A stretch of 64,000 nucleotides of DNA from Lewinella sp050633125 (GTDB taxonomy: Bacteria > Bacteroidota > Bacteroidia > Chitinophagales > Saprospiraceae), in NCBI RefSeq assembly GCF_050633125.1, contig NZ_JBOEFX010000022.1, positions 1-64,000 of the forward strand, in the 5' to 3' direction. The translations under genes and the position numbers were made by a program. The notes beneath the pieces are model-generated. The model saw only the letters and a program-made list of their open reading frames with translations. It did not search any database and was not told the origin of the DNA. Below are positions 46,492 through 55,219 of the stretch, one piece after another; the stretch's first letter is position 1, and every line of letters begins with the position of its first letter.

Positions 46492-46656
46492 CTAAGCGCC
46501 TGTTGCTTTTTTATGGTCAGTCTACAGCATTTTTTCTCTAGATTACTATGCAAAAAGAAGGTCAGTGTTTCAATAGTAGCGAACGGTTCGTGCCCCCCGG
46601 CGACTAAATAAGGAACATAGACATTATTCGCAGCCTTTTATCTTTTCTATTTACCA

Positions 46657-49002
46657 TCAATGTATAACGACCTGTTTAGTAGTGATTTTTTCCATACGGC
46701 CATCGAATATAGATAAATAGTACCCCCCTGCTGGTAAGCTCGATAAATCCAATGAACCTCCAAAGGAAGAGAGTACTATATTCTGGTGCCTTATGAGTTG
46801 CCCAAGTTGATTGTGTACTAGGCAGAAATACAGTCCCTCTCTGTCTATATCCAGAACAATATTGATTATTCCACCACTCGGGTTGGGATAAATGTGCGCA
46901 TCTGAGAGCTGTTCATTATCGCACTCCAAGAAAGGCTCGATACCAAAATAATCAACCATTTGTGCCTCCATTTCACAAGCCCGCAAAAAAACAAATTTAG
47001 TAATATCTGTAGAGACATTATTTTGCCAAATCGCTGTTGATTGCCAATTGCGCCATCTTCCGAAATGCTCGTCCATTTCTCCTGCGTATTCGGCGGTCAT
47101 TTGCTGTACCAAAGGATATAAGCTTTCAGGACTGAATGTTTCCTGCAATAGGTATTTTGCGCGACTGATAAACTGTTCTTTAAAGGTTTCGTTTTTCATC
47201 AAGGTGCTGATCAAAGCATTTGTCCAGTTGTCTTCTCCACCAGCGCTTTCACCCCCTAATAACTCGGCCAGCAAAGTGTCATCAATTTGATTTTCCCCCA
47301 TCCCTCCATCTAGATCATAGAACAACCAACGGAACTTATTATCATAGCTATCTGAACGCCACATTTTTGAATTATTGCCAGGCCAATCAGGGTTGTTGAA
47401 AAAAATCTCCGTAAAGAAATAGTCGATAAGATGATCAATATCAAACCGCTCTTTAATATAGTCATACACCTGAGGGTCAGTGATGTCGTTCTGCACGAGG
47501 TATTGATCCCTTAAGTATATAAATTCTGTGTCTGCCTCCCCTTCAAGAACTTCACCATAGGAGCTGTATATATTGATAGCATCTTTATCCAATCCATAAT
47601 CATCAGCAAGTTTATGCTGGTCAAAGTGCTCCCTGAGTTCATGTACCCCCCAGTATTCTCCATTAATAAAAACGATAACGGGTTGATACTCCTGTATATC
47701 AAGGTTTAAATCCCGTGCCGCCTGATGAGCAAAGGCATCTGCTAAAATGGTATTGGTCCATGCCCCCATTGTGGTACGAAGTAATAATCGCTTATAACTA
47801 GATTGCTCTTTATTGCTAAAAAAGGGGTAATCCAACCTCTTTTCACCATAACTTGAACGGGCGTATAAGCGCATTGTCTTTTGAGCAGCACCTCTGGTTT
47901 TACCACCATGAATTCTTAGTCCTATTGTTTGATTAACGACTGCTTCACCATCATCAAAATATTCGAAGTTTGACCTTCTTTCCCAGTCTGACCCCGTATT
48001 AAAATAATTGCCTGACCATACAAGGTTATCGGCTTCTAAAGCGGCTCCAGGTACATAAATCCCTCTTTCAAAAGAAAAAAGGCTGTCAACAGGACAAGAG
48101 ATTGAAACCACTGGAAAATCATACCTTTCCCTGCCTTCAGGAAAAACGAAATAAGTACGGGTAGCTATCCTACTGATCCTTTGCCCTGCCAGGAAGGCTG
48201 CTGCTCTGATGACCCTTCCTTTTGCTATCTTTTCCTCTGGCGGAGCCCATGCCGGGTAGTGATTTTCACCATCCCAGTCAGCAAAATCTGGCGTGCAGGG
48301 AATATCAGCTAGCAGATTTTCTTCCTGTGATCTATTATCAATTAAAATGCTGTTTGTAAACAAGGCATCCGTGCTGCTAGGTTCATCCCCCATAAGGGTA
48401 TATCGGATTTCCACGTCCCCTAAAGCGGGCTTGCTAAAATTTAGCGATAGCGCAATCACATTTTCATAAAATCCAGCCTCGTGTGAAAAACCTACTTCCA
48501 GGTCTAGTAAATTAGCGCGACCAGGGCTGGCAATCGCTGTACTTAAGAAGGTATGGTTTTCGTCGGGGAAGGCAGCAAAGGCAATATCTTCCTCCAAATC
48601 GACGGGGAGAATATGTTGAATAATCTCATCGTCTTTCACCAAAAGAACATCTTCGCCTTCGGCATTGAGGTTGAAATTAGTGTGCAAGGGCATATCAATA
48701 TCCGATCGATTTTTGCTCGAACAATAGATAATCAAGTAGCTTTCAGGGGATAAAACGAAGGCGGGAAACGGCCATTTATGTAAGTCTTCAATATCGTCAC
48801 TTAAATAATACCCCGCCAAAGAAACAGACTCGCCACTGGTGTTAAAAATTTCCAACCAATCACTCGAATCTCCATCTTCATCGAAAAGCGTCTCGTTGTT
48901 AGAAGACATGAATTCGTTAATGACAATTTGTGCCGTGGCGGAAGAGAAAGGCATTAAATAGACTAATCCAAAAAACAGGAATAATAGTGTAGAATTTTTC
49001 AT
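46657..49002 (-). CDS. CotH-kinase/LTD surface protein with T9SS tail
   Basis: 781 residues, signal peptide (MKNSTLLFLFFGLVYLMPFS...ATAQ). Residues about 25-130 form a lamin-tail domain (IVINEFMSSNNETLFDEDGD, SDWLEIFNTSGESVSLAGYY, LSDD). Residues about 295-640 are a CotH-type atypical kinase domain (SNFEYFDDGEAVVNQTIGLR, IHGGKTRGAAQKTMRLYAR, YWGVHELREHFDQHKLADDY, RWLFYDLDGGMGENQ). The tail (IYPNPSGGIINIVLDIDREG...GGYYLSIFDGRMEKITTKQVVIH) is a type A sorting domain. CotH proteins phosphorylate other surface proteins in spores; in Bacteroidota the role is unknown. AT-richer than its neighbours and placed between a pfk relic and pfk, so it may be inserted. Confidence 0.88.
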   Translation of the reverse strand: MKNSTLLFLFFGLVYLMPFSSATAQIVINEFMSSNNETLFDEDGDSSDWLEIFNTSGESVSLAGYYLSDDIEDLHKWPFPAFVLSPESYLIIYCSSKNRSDIDMPLHTNFNLNAEGEDVLLVKDDEIIQHILPVDLEEDIAFAAFPDENHTFLSTAIASPGRANLLDLEVGFSHEAGFYENVIALSLNFSKPALGDVEIRYTLMGDEPSSTDALFTNSILIDNRSQEENLLADIPCTPDFADWDGENHYPAWAPPEEKIAKGRVIRAAAFLAGQRISRIATRTYFVFPEGRERYDFPVVSISCPVDSLFSFERGIYVPGAALEADNLVWSGNYFNTGSDWERRSNFEYFDDGEAVVNQTIGLRIHGGKTRGAAQKTMRLYARSSYGEKRLDYPFFSNKEQSSYKRLLLRTTMGAWTNTILADAFAHQAARDLNLDIQEYQPVIVFINGEYWGVHELREHFDQHKLADDYGLDKDAINIYSSYGEVLEGEADTEFIYLRDQYLVQNDITDPQVYDYIKERFDIDHLIDYFFTEIFFNNPDWPGNNSKMWRSDSYDNKFRWLFYDLDGGMGENQIDDTLLAELLGGESAGGEDNWTNALISTLMKNETFKEQFISRAKYLLQETFSPESLYPLVQQMTAEYAGEMDEHFGRWRNWQSTAIWQNNVSTDITKFVFLRACEMEAQMVDYFGIEPFLECDNEQLSDAHIYPNPSGGIINIVLDIDREGLYFCLVHNQLGQLIRHQNIVLSSFGGSLDLSSLPAGGYYLSIFDGRMEKITTKQVVIH

Positions 49003-49138
49003 TGGGTTTTAGTTTTTTCATAAATAGCGCGTAACCCTATTTAACAAAAACTATCTCTTGAAAAATCCTATATGAGGTCGTTTACTTTTAACGACCAATT
49101 GCAAACTGTATGACTAATTTAAAACAAAGTGCATTTCG

Positions 49139-50353
49139 TCACCAATTTAATATTTTATGGAAATCGTAAGCAGCAGGTTCATCCAATAAATCTGCCGCTC
49201 TTGAATAATCTTTTGCCGTGATATAGTCTAAACTTTTGAAAAACAATCGTGAAATCTCAGATTCCATATTCACCAAACGGGGTTTCACTTTTCCATTTTC
49301 ATCCTCGTGGTCAGATAGATAAACAGGAGAAATATTGCCCTCTGCATCTGCACTCACAATACAACCGCTAATGCCTGTCTGGTAGAGTTTTTGAACGCCT
49401 ATACCCAAGAGAGAGCAAAGTGTAAGGTCAAAACCAATCGGGCGACAACACCTCAGTTCGTACCCTACATCATTTGGGCGAGTCTTGATATTGAGATCTA
49501 ACGCTTTCAATTTTTCTTGTAATAAGACATTGAAAAAACTTGCTTTACTGATATTTCCCAATTCCGGATGGCCATGTGCATCGAAGGTAAATCGGATACC
49601 AGCATTCAATATTTCCTCTTCTGTAATTGCATGAAAAACACCTTCGCTGATAATAATTACACCATAATGAATACCTTGAATCCGCCTTTTAACAATGGTT
49701 GAAACCATTAAATTAATGATCTTTTCTATTGTTGGCGTTGATTTATCAAACATCTCTGGAATGATAATCATCGGAAAATGGCAGGCTGTACCAATCCCAA
49801 ACGCCAAATGCCCGGCAGACCTCCCCATGGAAGACATGATGTACCACATCCCAGTAGTTCGCGCGTCTTCATAAAGGGTATTCCCGATCTTTACTCCTTC
49901 ATCTTTGGCAGAATGGAAGCCGAATGTAGGATTGCGCCCTGGTAGCGGCAAATCGTTGTCTATTGTTTTAGGCACATGAATATTAGCAATATCCAAGCCT
50001 TTTTCTTCCAGAAATTTAGTAATTCTATTTGCAGTCGAAGCCGTGTCATCTCCCCCGATAGTGACCAATAGCTTCACATTTTCTTTCTCAAAGAAAGCCG
50101 TCCTAAAGTCCGTATCCTTTGGCTTGAAGCGACTCATAATGAGTGTAGAGCCACCACGACTGAAAATTCTATCTGCATGGCTAAAATTAAACTCTTTGAC
50201 TGGTACTTCATCCGAGAAAAGACCTTTGTAGCCATGATGTACGCCAAGCACCCTGTAACCATCTTTCAAGAAAACCTTGGCTACCGTACTAACGACCGTA
50301 TTGATACCCGGCGCTGGGCCACCAGCACATATAATAGCAATTGATTTTTTCAT
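49139..50353 (-). CDS. 6-phosphofructokinase, probably PPi-dependent type
   Basis: Phosphorylates fructose 6-phosphate in glycolysis. The start at 50353 (MKKSIAIICAGGPAPGINTV) is chosen because it begins with the nucleotide-binding strand; an upstream frame adds 10 residues. The key motif is VTIGGDDTAS, where the second Asp after GGD, together with PKTIDNDLPLPG, is the signature of pyrophosphate-dependent enzymes; ATP enzymes have GGDGS. Other motifs: MGRSAGHLAFG, IIIPEMF, VIIISEGV, GYELRCCRPIGFD. 404 residues. It lies 51 bases behind an SDR gene. A decayed second copy of its end lies at 46.4 kb. Confidence 0.88.
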   Translation of the reverse strand: MKKSIAIICAGGPAPGINTVVSTVAKVFLKDGYRVLGVHHGYKGLFSDEVPVKEFNFSHADRIFSRGGSTLIMSRFKPKDTDFRTAFFEKENVKLLVTIGGDDTASTANRITKFLEEKGLDIANIHVPKTIDNDLPLPGRNPTFGFHSAKDEGVKIGNTLYEDARTTGMWYIMSSMGRSAGHLAFGIGTACHFPMIIIPEMFDKSTPTIEKIINLMVSTIVKRRIQGIHYGVIIISEGVFHAITEEEILNAGIRFTFDAHGHPELGNISKASFFNVLLQEKLKALDLNIKTRPNDVGYELRCCRPIGFDLTLCSLLGIGVQKLYQTGISGCIVSADAEGNISPVYLSDHEDENGKVKPRLVNMESEISRLFFKSLDYITAKDYSRAADLLDEPAAYDFHKILNW

Positions 50354-50404
50354 TCTTATCAGATTTCGTGGTTTAGTGCTCAACTACATACGCTTTACGA
50401 CAAA

Positions 50405-51175
50405 CTACATATTGTAGACGCCACCATTGATATCGAGCGTAGCACCGGTAATGAAGCCGTCGTATTCCGACGCAAGGTACAAAACCGCTCGCGCTACGTC
50501 ATCTGCATTTCCTGCTCGCTGGATTGGAATGCCAGCCGTTGTTGCAGCCGCCGATTCTTTTGTCGTATGCGTATTATGAAAGGAAGTTCCAAGGATAAGC
50601 CCCGGAGCCACAGCATTGACCCTTGTGCCTTGAGGCCCAAATTCTGTTGAGAGCGCTCGTGTAAACGTTAGGATAGCGCCTTTACTGGTAGCGTAAGCGA
50701 GTGACCCTGGGTGGCCGCCTTTACGCCCGGCAAGTGACGCCAAATTAACAATACTGCTGCTGTCGTTTTTTGCCAAATGAGGAGCTGCTGCTCGCGTCAC
50801 AAGCATCATGGAGGTGAGATTGATGTCCATTACCTTATGCCAAAACTCCGTCTCCATGTCACTCAGCAGGTTGCGCGCAACAAGCGAACCTGCGTTATTG
50901 ATCAGTATATCCAAACCGCCAAGCGCTTCTACTGTTTTTTCGACCATTGCATTCGCATCGGCTTCTTTCGTTAAGTCACCACCTATAGCAACCGCTTTTT
51001 GCCCTTTACTAGTTGCGTATTCCGTCAATTGGTTCGCCGTATCAGCACTGGAAAAATAATGGATCGCAACATTGGCTCCGCTATCAATAAAATGCCTGGT
51101 AATTGCTTCACCTATACCTTGAGCGCCAGCGGTGACGAGGACGTTCTTTCCTGTTAATTTATTATTGTTATCCAT
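50405..51175 (-). CDS. SDR-family oxidoreductase
   Basis: 256 residues of the classical short-chain dehydrogenase type. The cofactor motif is TAGAQGIGEA (an Ala where TGxxxGIG usually has Gly), NNAG at about 90, the catalytic Ser in IVNLASLAG and the YATSK pair (Y-x3-K), then the C-terminal NDDVARAVLYLASEYDGFIT region and GATLDINGG. It is probably cytoplasmic and NAD(P)-dependent; the substrate is unknown. The gene precedes pfk by 51 bases and may be co-transcribed. Confidence 0.9.
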   Translation of the reverse strand: MDNNNKLTGKNVLVTAGAQGIGEAITRHFIDSGANVAIHYFSSADTANQLTEYATSKGQKAVAIGGDLTKEADANAMVEKTVEALGGLDILINNAGSLVARNLLSDMETEFWHKVMDINLTSMMLVTRAAAPHLAKNDSSSIVNLASLAGRKGGHPGSLAYATSKGAILTFTRALSTEFGPQGTRVNAVAPGLILGTSFHNTHTTKESAAATTAGIPIQRAGNADDVARAVLYLASEYDGFITGATLDINGGVYNM

Positions 51176-51261
51176 GATACTTCTACTATTTTTTCCAATT
51201 ATTTAATGCAAATATAGAAACCACAGCAATAAAGATTGGCGAAAATCCAAACCGTGTTTTC

Positions 51262-51432
51262 TTAATCCTCATCCAACAGCAAATAACCATACAACATTTT
51301 TGCATTCTCTTTTATCAACTGCTCCTTCTCAAATGTTGCACCTGAATGGTGAATATACAAGACTATGTTTTCAATAGAGCGGTGAATGAGCTTAGCTTTT
51401 ATTTGAATATTATCAATTGGAGGAAAGGTCAG
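51262..51432 (-). pseudogene. Possible gene remnant (57 codons, no start codon)
   Basis: A stop-to-stop frame without ATG at its beginning reads DNIQIKAKLIHRSIENIVLY then IHHSGATFEKEQLIKENAKM and LYGYLLLDED. The helical, charged composition looks coding, and the ending could suit a TetR-type C-terminal domain, but I could not identify it. It lies between the SDR and beta-helix genes, which diverge. Weak evidence; it may be chance. Confidence 0.25.
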
Positions 51433-51466
51433 TTATTCATATTATTGTCATAATAAAAAAATAGCC

Positions 51467-52780
51467 ATGAAAAAGTTTCTAAAAAATACAGGGATCACAT
51501 TAGCAATATTTTTAGTTGCTGGACTAATTTGGTGGTTTGTCTCCGACTACCAAGTATATGAAAACAGACCACAAAAACCTTTAGATGAATATGTTGACCT
51601 GGAAGCTGATTTCCAGAAACTATTTCAATTGGCTCAAGATGGAGAAACAATAGAATTACCTGCCGGGCACTTCAAATTTTCCAAAGCACTTATTCTTGAT
51701 GGTAAAAACAACATCACCATTAAAGGAGCAGGGATGGATAAAACGGTACTTTCTTTTAGAGGACAGACCGAAGGAGCAGAAGGAATTAGAGTTGCCAATG
51801 GGCATAATATCACCTTAGAAGATTTTACTGTTCAAGATGCCATAGGTGATAATATCAAAGCCATCTATATCGATACGATTATATTCCGAAACCTCAAGAC
51901 AGAGTGGACTGATGTCCCAAATACAACATTGGGTGCTTATGGATTGTACCCTGTAATTTGTAAAAATGTCTTGATTGAAAACTGTGAAGCGTTGAGGGGC
52001 TCAGACTCTGGCTTGTATGTGGGGCAATCTCAAGATGTAGTTATCCGAAATAACATTACGACAGAAAATGTCTGTGGTATTAATGTCGAAAATTCTGGCA
52101 ACGTTGATATTTACAATAACAAATGTTTTAATAACACCTCAGGCATAACCGCACTGGACATTCCAGGATTGACAAGGTACATGGATGATATTCGTATTCA
52201 TGATAACCAGATTTATGAAAATACGCTTTACAACTTTGCCCCAGCTGGTAATGTAGCGGCTTCTACCGTTGCTGGAACAGGGATAACGCTTTGGGCAGCA
52301 AAAAATGTGAGTGTATATGATAATGAGATTGTTGACAATCCATTCCCGATAGTGATGTTTAGCTTTGTAGGGACCAACTACATGGCAAAAGATAAAGAAT
52401 ATGCCCCTGTAGCAGCAAGTGAAAGAGCAAGAAATGAGGTAAGCGCCGAAGAAGAGGCGAGTCTGAGAGAGGATGTCATCAACGCTAAATGGTCTGCTGA
52501 TGAAAATTACAACCCATACAACGTTGATATTTCTTTTAGAAATAACAAATGGTCATTTGGAAGTTTCAGAAAAAAACTTCAGACCACAGGAGGTGCTTTG
52601 TTCACCTTAGCTACATGGGGTAAAAATGCCCATCTGTGGTATGACGGTGTAGATAATCCAGACGGTAGTACCGTATGCATAGATGGCAATAATGATTTTA
52701 TAGTTGTGAACTTAGATATCATGAACGACTCTAAAAACATCGAATTTAAAGAATTAATGACCAAATGTTCGGCAGATTAA
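51467..52780 (+). CDS. Right-handed parallel beta-helix protein (TIGR03805-like)
   Basis: 437 residues. An N-terminal hydrophobic signal/anchor (KNTGITLAIFLVAGLIWWFV) is followed by a beta-helix with regularly spaced strands: NNITIKGAGMDKTVLSF, NGHNITLEDFTVQDAIGDNI, KNVLIENCEALRGSDSGLYV, SQDVVIRNNITTENVCGINV, ENSGNVDIYNNKCFNN, DDIRIHDNQIYENTLYNFAP, NVSVYDNEIVDNPFPIVMF. It matches the uncharacterised parallel beta-helix family that regularly pairs with a diheme cytochrome. The next gene is exactly that partner, 56 bases downstream. The function of the pair is unknown; polysaccharide processing or binding is possible. Confidence 0.8.
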   Translation: MKKFLKNTGITLAIFLVAGLIWWFVSDYQVYENRPQKPLDEYVDLEADFQKLFQLAQDGETIELPAGHFKFSKALILDGKNNITIKGAGMDKTVLSFRGQTEGAEGIRVANGHNITLEDFTVQDAIGDNIKAIYIDTIIFRNLKTEWTDVPNTTLGAYGLYPVICKNVLIENCEALRGSDSGLYVGQSQDVVIRNNITTENVCGINVENSGNVDIYNNKCFNNTSGITALDIPGLTRYMDDIRIHDNQIYENTLYNFAPAGNVAASTVAGTGITLWAAKNVSVYDNEIVDNPFPIVMFSFVGTNYMAKDKEYAPVAASERARNEVSAEEEASLREDVINAKWSADENYNPYNVDISFRNNKWSFGSFRKKLQTTGGALFTLATWGKNAHLWYDGVDNPDGSTVCIDGNNDFIVVNLDIMNDSKNIEFKELMTKCSAD

Positions 52781-52836
52781 ACCCGGCACTAAGTAGTTTA
52801 GTTACGCTGCTGCCCTACCAAAACGAAGCATTCAAG

Positions 52837-53958
52837 ATGAATAAATCATCATTCATATATTTTGCATTCATTCTTGCTTTACTGAAGTGCATATTTAGCT
52901 GTACGCCAGTAGATCCAAAGACGGAAGGCAGCACAACGGATATAGATGCGGCAAGAAAAATGATGCAGCAGCAGTCTGTAGGTAAAACAGCTGAAATAGG
53001 AAAGGAAAAATTATCTGAGTATGGCTTCTTTGTTGGAACGCTTAAGGACTTGGCACCTGCTGAGGGTGTAATTCCTTATGAATTGAATACGCCTTTGTTT
53101 ACTGATTATGCACAAAAATTGCGATTCTTCAAATTGCCACAAGGAGAGACGATTACTTATCGAGAAAAAGAAGTTTTGGATTTTCCCGTAGGTACCTATA
53201 TCATCAAAAACTTCTATTATCACAATGATCAAACAAAACTGGAGGCAGGAAGGCGTATTCTAGAAACGCGAATCCTACTCAGAGAAAGTGATGGTTGGAA
53301 GACTTTACCCTCTTACGTTTGGAACGATGAGCAAACAGAGGCATACCTCACCATTGAAGGGGCTACTAAAGACATAGTATGGATCAATGAACAAGGCAAA
53401 AGAATGGAGGTGGCGTATAGTGTCCCCTCTCAGGTGCTTTGTAAAAGTTGTCATGTAAATGATCATAAGCTTACCCCTATTGGTCCAAAGGCAAGGCAGC
53501 TCAATCGAGATTTTGCTTTTACAGTTGGCACCAAAAATCAACTCACTCATTATGCTGATTTGGGCTTGCTAAAAGAATTACCTGATATAGCAACCGTTAG
53601 GAAATCACCAGTTTGGGACGAGCCTGCTACAGGCAGTTTACAAGGAAGAGCCTTGGCTTATTTGGACATGAACTGTGCACATTGTCATAGTGAAGGAGGC
53701 CCGGGGAACACTTCTGCCCTTCATTTAACTGAATTTGAGACCAATGAATTTCATTTGGGCATCGACAAGCACCCCATTGCCGCAGGTAAAGGTACAGGAG
53801 GCAGGCCCTACGACATCGTAAAAGGAGAACCTGAAAATTCGATAATGGTGTATCGAATGGAAAGTGATAACCCAGGTGAAATGATGCCAGAAGTAGGAAG
53901 AAAATTAGTACACGAAGAGGGGGTAGCGTTAATCAAAGAATGGATAAGTAAAATGTAA
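52837..53958 (+). CDS. Diheme c-type cytochrome lipoprotein (SO2930/TIGR03806-like)
   Basis: 373 residues from the ATG at 52837, which gives a lipoprotein-type signal (MNKSSFIYFAFILALLKCIF then SC). Two CxxCH heme c sites are visible: LCKSCHVNDHKLTPIGPKAR (about residue 207) and MNCAHCHSEGGPGNTSALHL (about 280). The N-terminal half carries LSEYGFFVGTLKDLAPAEGV and IPYELNTPLFTDYAQKLRFF, a family hallmark, and the second half continues into a cytochrome fold with M-x-P ligand candidates (NPGEMMPEVGRK). Pairing with a beta-helix protein is conserved. It is probably anchored in the periplasm and carries electrons; the partner substrate is unknown. Confidence 0.88.
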   Translation: MNKSSFIYFAFILALLKCIFSCTPVDPKTEGSTTDIDAARKMMQQQSVGKTAEIGKEKLSEYGFFVGTLKDLAPAEGVIPYELNTPLFTDYAQKLRFFKLPQGETITYREKEVLDFPVGTYIIKNFYYHNDQTKLEAGRRILETRILLRESDGWKTLPSYVWNDEQTEAYLTIEGATKDIVWINEQGKRMEVAYSVPSQVLCKSCHVNDHKLTPIGPKARQLNRDFAFTVGTKNQLTHYADLGLLKELPDIATVRKSPVWDEPATGSLQGRALAYLDMNCAHCHSEGGPGNTSALHLTEFETNEFHLGIDKHPIAAGKGTGGRPYDIVKGEPENSIMVYRMESDNPGEMMPEVGRKLVHEEGVALIKEWISKM

Positions 53959-53967
53959 TCTATTCTT

Positions 53968-54420
53968 TCATAATTTTTTTCTTAACCCAATTCGGCTGCT
54001 TCCATCGGAATACCAGTTTTCCATTTCCGCAAACGTTTTATAATCGTGCCTTTCATAAAACCGAAGTGCTTTATCACCTGAGGTCCATAGCCAAATATGC
54101 TTCACTCCTACTCTTATCGCTTGTTCTTCTATGTTTTGCAATAATTTTCCTCCAAGCCCCTTAGAACGATATTCCTTCTCAACAAACAAATCGGTCAGAA
54201 AAAACCAACCTGAATAGTTTCCACCATTTTTATAGGCTAAACCAGATGAACATCCTATAAAAGTGTTTCCCTTTAATGCTACATAGCTGAACCTATCTGA
54301 ATGCTCTATTTCTACACCTTCCTCAAGTGAAAGTTCTTCAAACCCTGAATCCATTCTCTCAACTTCACCAGCTGTCAATTCACGATTCACTATATTGATC
54401 CCATCCATTTCAATATACAT
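53968..54420 (-). CDS. GNAT-family N-acetyltransferase
   Basis: 150 residues from the ATG at 54420 (MYIEMDGINIVNREL); the frame runs 10 codons further upstream. Acetyl-CoA site: FVEKEYRSKGLGGKLLQNIE, where R-S-K-G-L-G is the Q/RxxGxG/A motif, preceded by strand GWFFLTDL. The C-terminal YERHDYKTFAEMENWY is typical. The substrate is unknown. It ends close to the cytochrome gene (convergent, 9 bases apart). Confidence 0.8.
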   Translation of the reverse strand: MYIEMDGINIVNRELTAGEVERMDSGFEELSLEEGVEIEHSDRFSYVALKGNTFIGCSSGLAYKNGGNYSGWFFLTDLFVEKEYRSKGLGGKLLQNIEEQAIRVGVKHIWLWTSGDKALRFYERHDYKTFAEMENWYSDGSSRIGLRKKL

Positions 54421-54468
54421 TTTTTTTGTTCTAACAAGGCGAGGCCTCAAAGAAGCCGTAAAACGGAA

Positions 54469-55095
54469 TTATTCACAATAAGATTCATACACATCCATAT
54501 ATTCAAAAATGTTATTTACAGCCCCTTCTCTCATATCTTGTTTAAGAGATAAATTATTTCGTACTTGATCAGTCAAATTATATGCTTCACACCAATTATG
54601 CATACCACTATGCATAGCTATTTGTGCTTCAATAAGCGCACATATAATACTAACTGTATAGCTATTGCTATTTTTTGACCTAGCCTTTCTTGCCAAAGAC
54701 ATTGCACTCCTAACGTTAAAATAATCGTCTAATGCATCTAAATAAGCCATGCAAATTAATAAGTCCCAGGGAGCGTTACTTGTAAAGTCATCATAATCAG
54801 TAAACATTTCAATTCCTTCCAAGTACGCCAGGAAAATTTCTGCATTTTCAATTCCTTCATGGCTCCATGATAATGCATTTATAATGGCAATTCTAATGTC
54901 TATAAGATTTTCAGGGTCAACAATATAATCCATTAACTCATCCGTCAATTTGCCCTCAGCTTGGAATGCCAATATGACTATTGGTACATCTTCATAGCTT
55001 TCACTCATATAAGTAGAAGTCAGTGGAGAGTCGGCATGTAGATGGTAACAACCGCCGAAAATGATTGCGACAAGTACTACTAATTTAGTTCTCAC
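54469..55095 (-). CDS. Lipoprotein of unknown function, AT-rich
   Basis: 208 residues with signal MRTKLVVLVAIIFGGC (lipobox IIFGGC). The rest is mostly helical and acidic (LVDPENLIDIRIAIINALSW-type segments, ENAEIFLAYLEGIEMFTDYD, ARKARSKNSNSYTVSIICAL) and resembles a tandem helical repeat protein. No family is recognised. The base composition is clearly more AT-rich than the neighbouring arg genes, so it may be recently acquired. It lies downstream of argD but separated by 124 bases. Confidence 0.55.
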   Translation of the reverse strand: MRTKLVVLVAIIFGGCYHLHADSPLTSTYMSESYEDVPIVILAFQAEGKLTDELMDYIVDPENLIDIRIAIINALSWSHEGIENAEIFLAYLEGIEMFTDYDDFTSNAPWDLLICMAYLDALDDYFNVRSAMSLARKARSKNSNSYTVSIICALIEAQIAMHSGMHNWCEAYNLTDQVRNNLSLKQDMREGAVNNIFEYMDVYESYCE

Positions 55096-55219
55096 AGTCT
55101 GTATTTTTTTTTGTTTTTAAGATTTGTGAACAAATTATCTTATCAAAAGGATTTCAATTTAATCCTTTGCAAGACAAACGTATCAACTAGAAAAGTACCC
55201 AAAAGATAACTATCTATAA

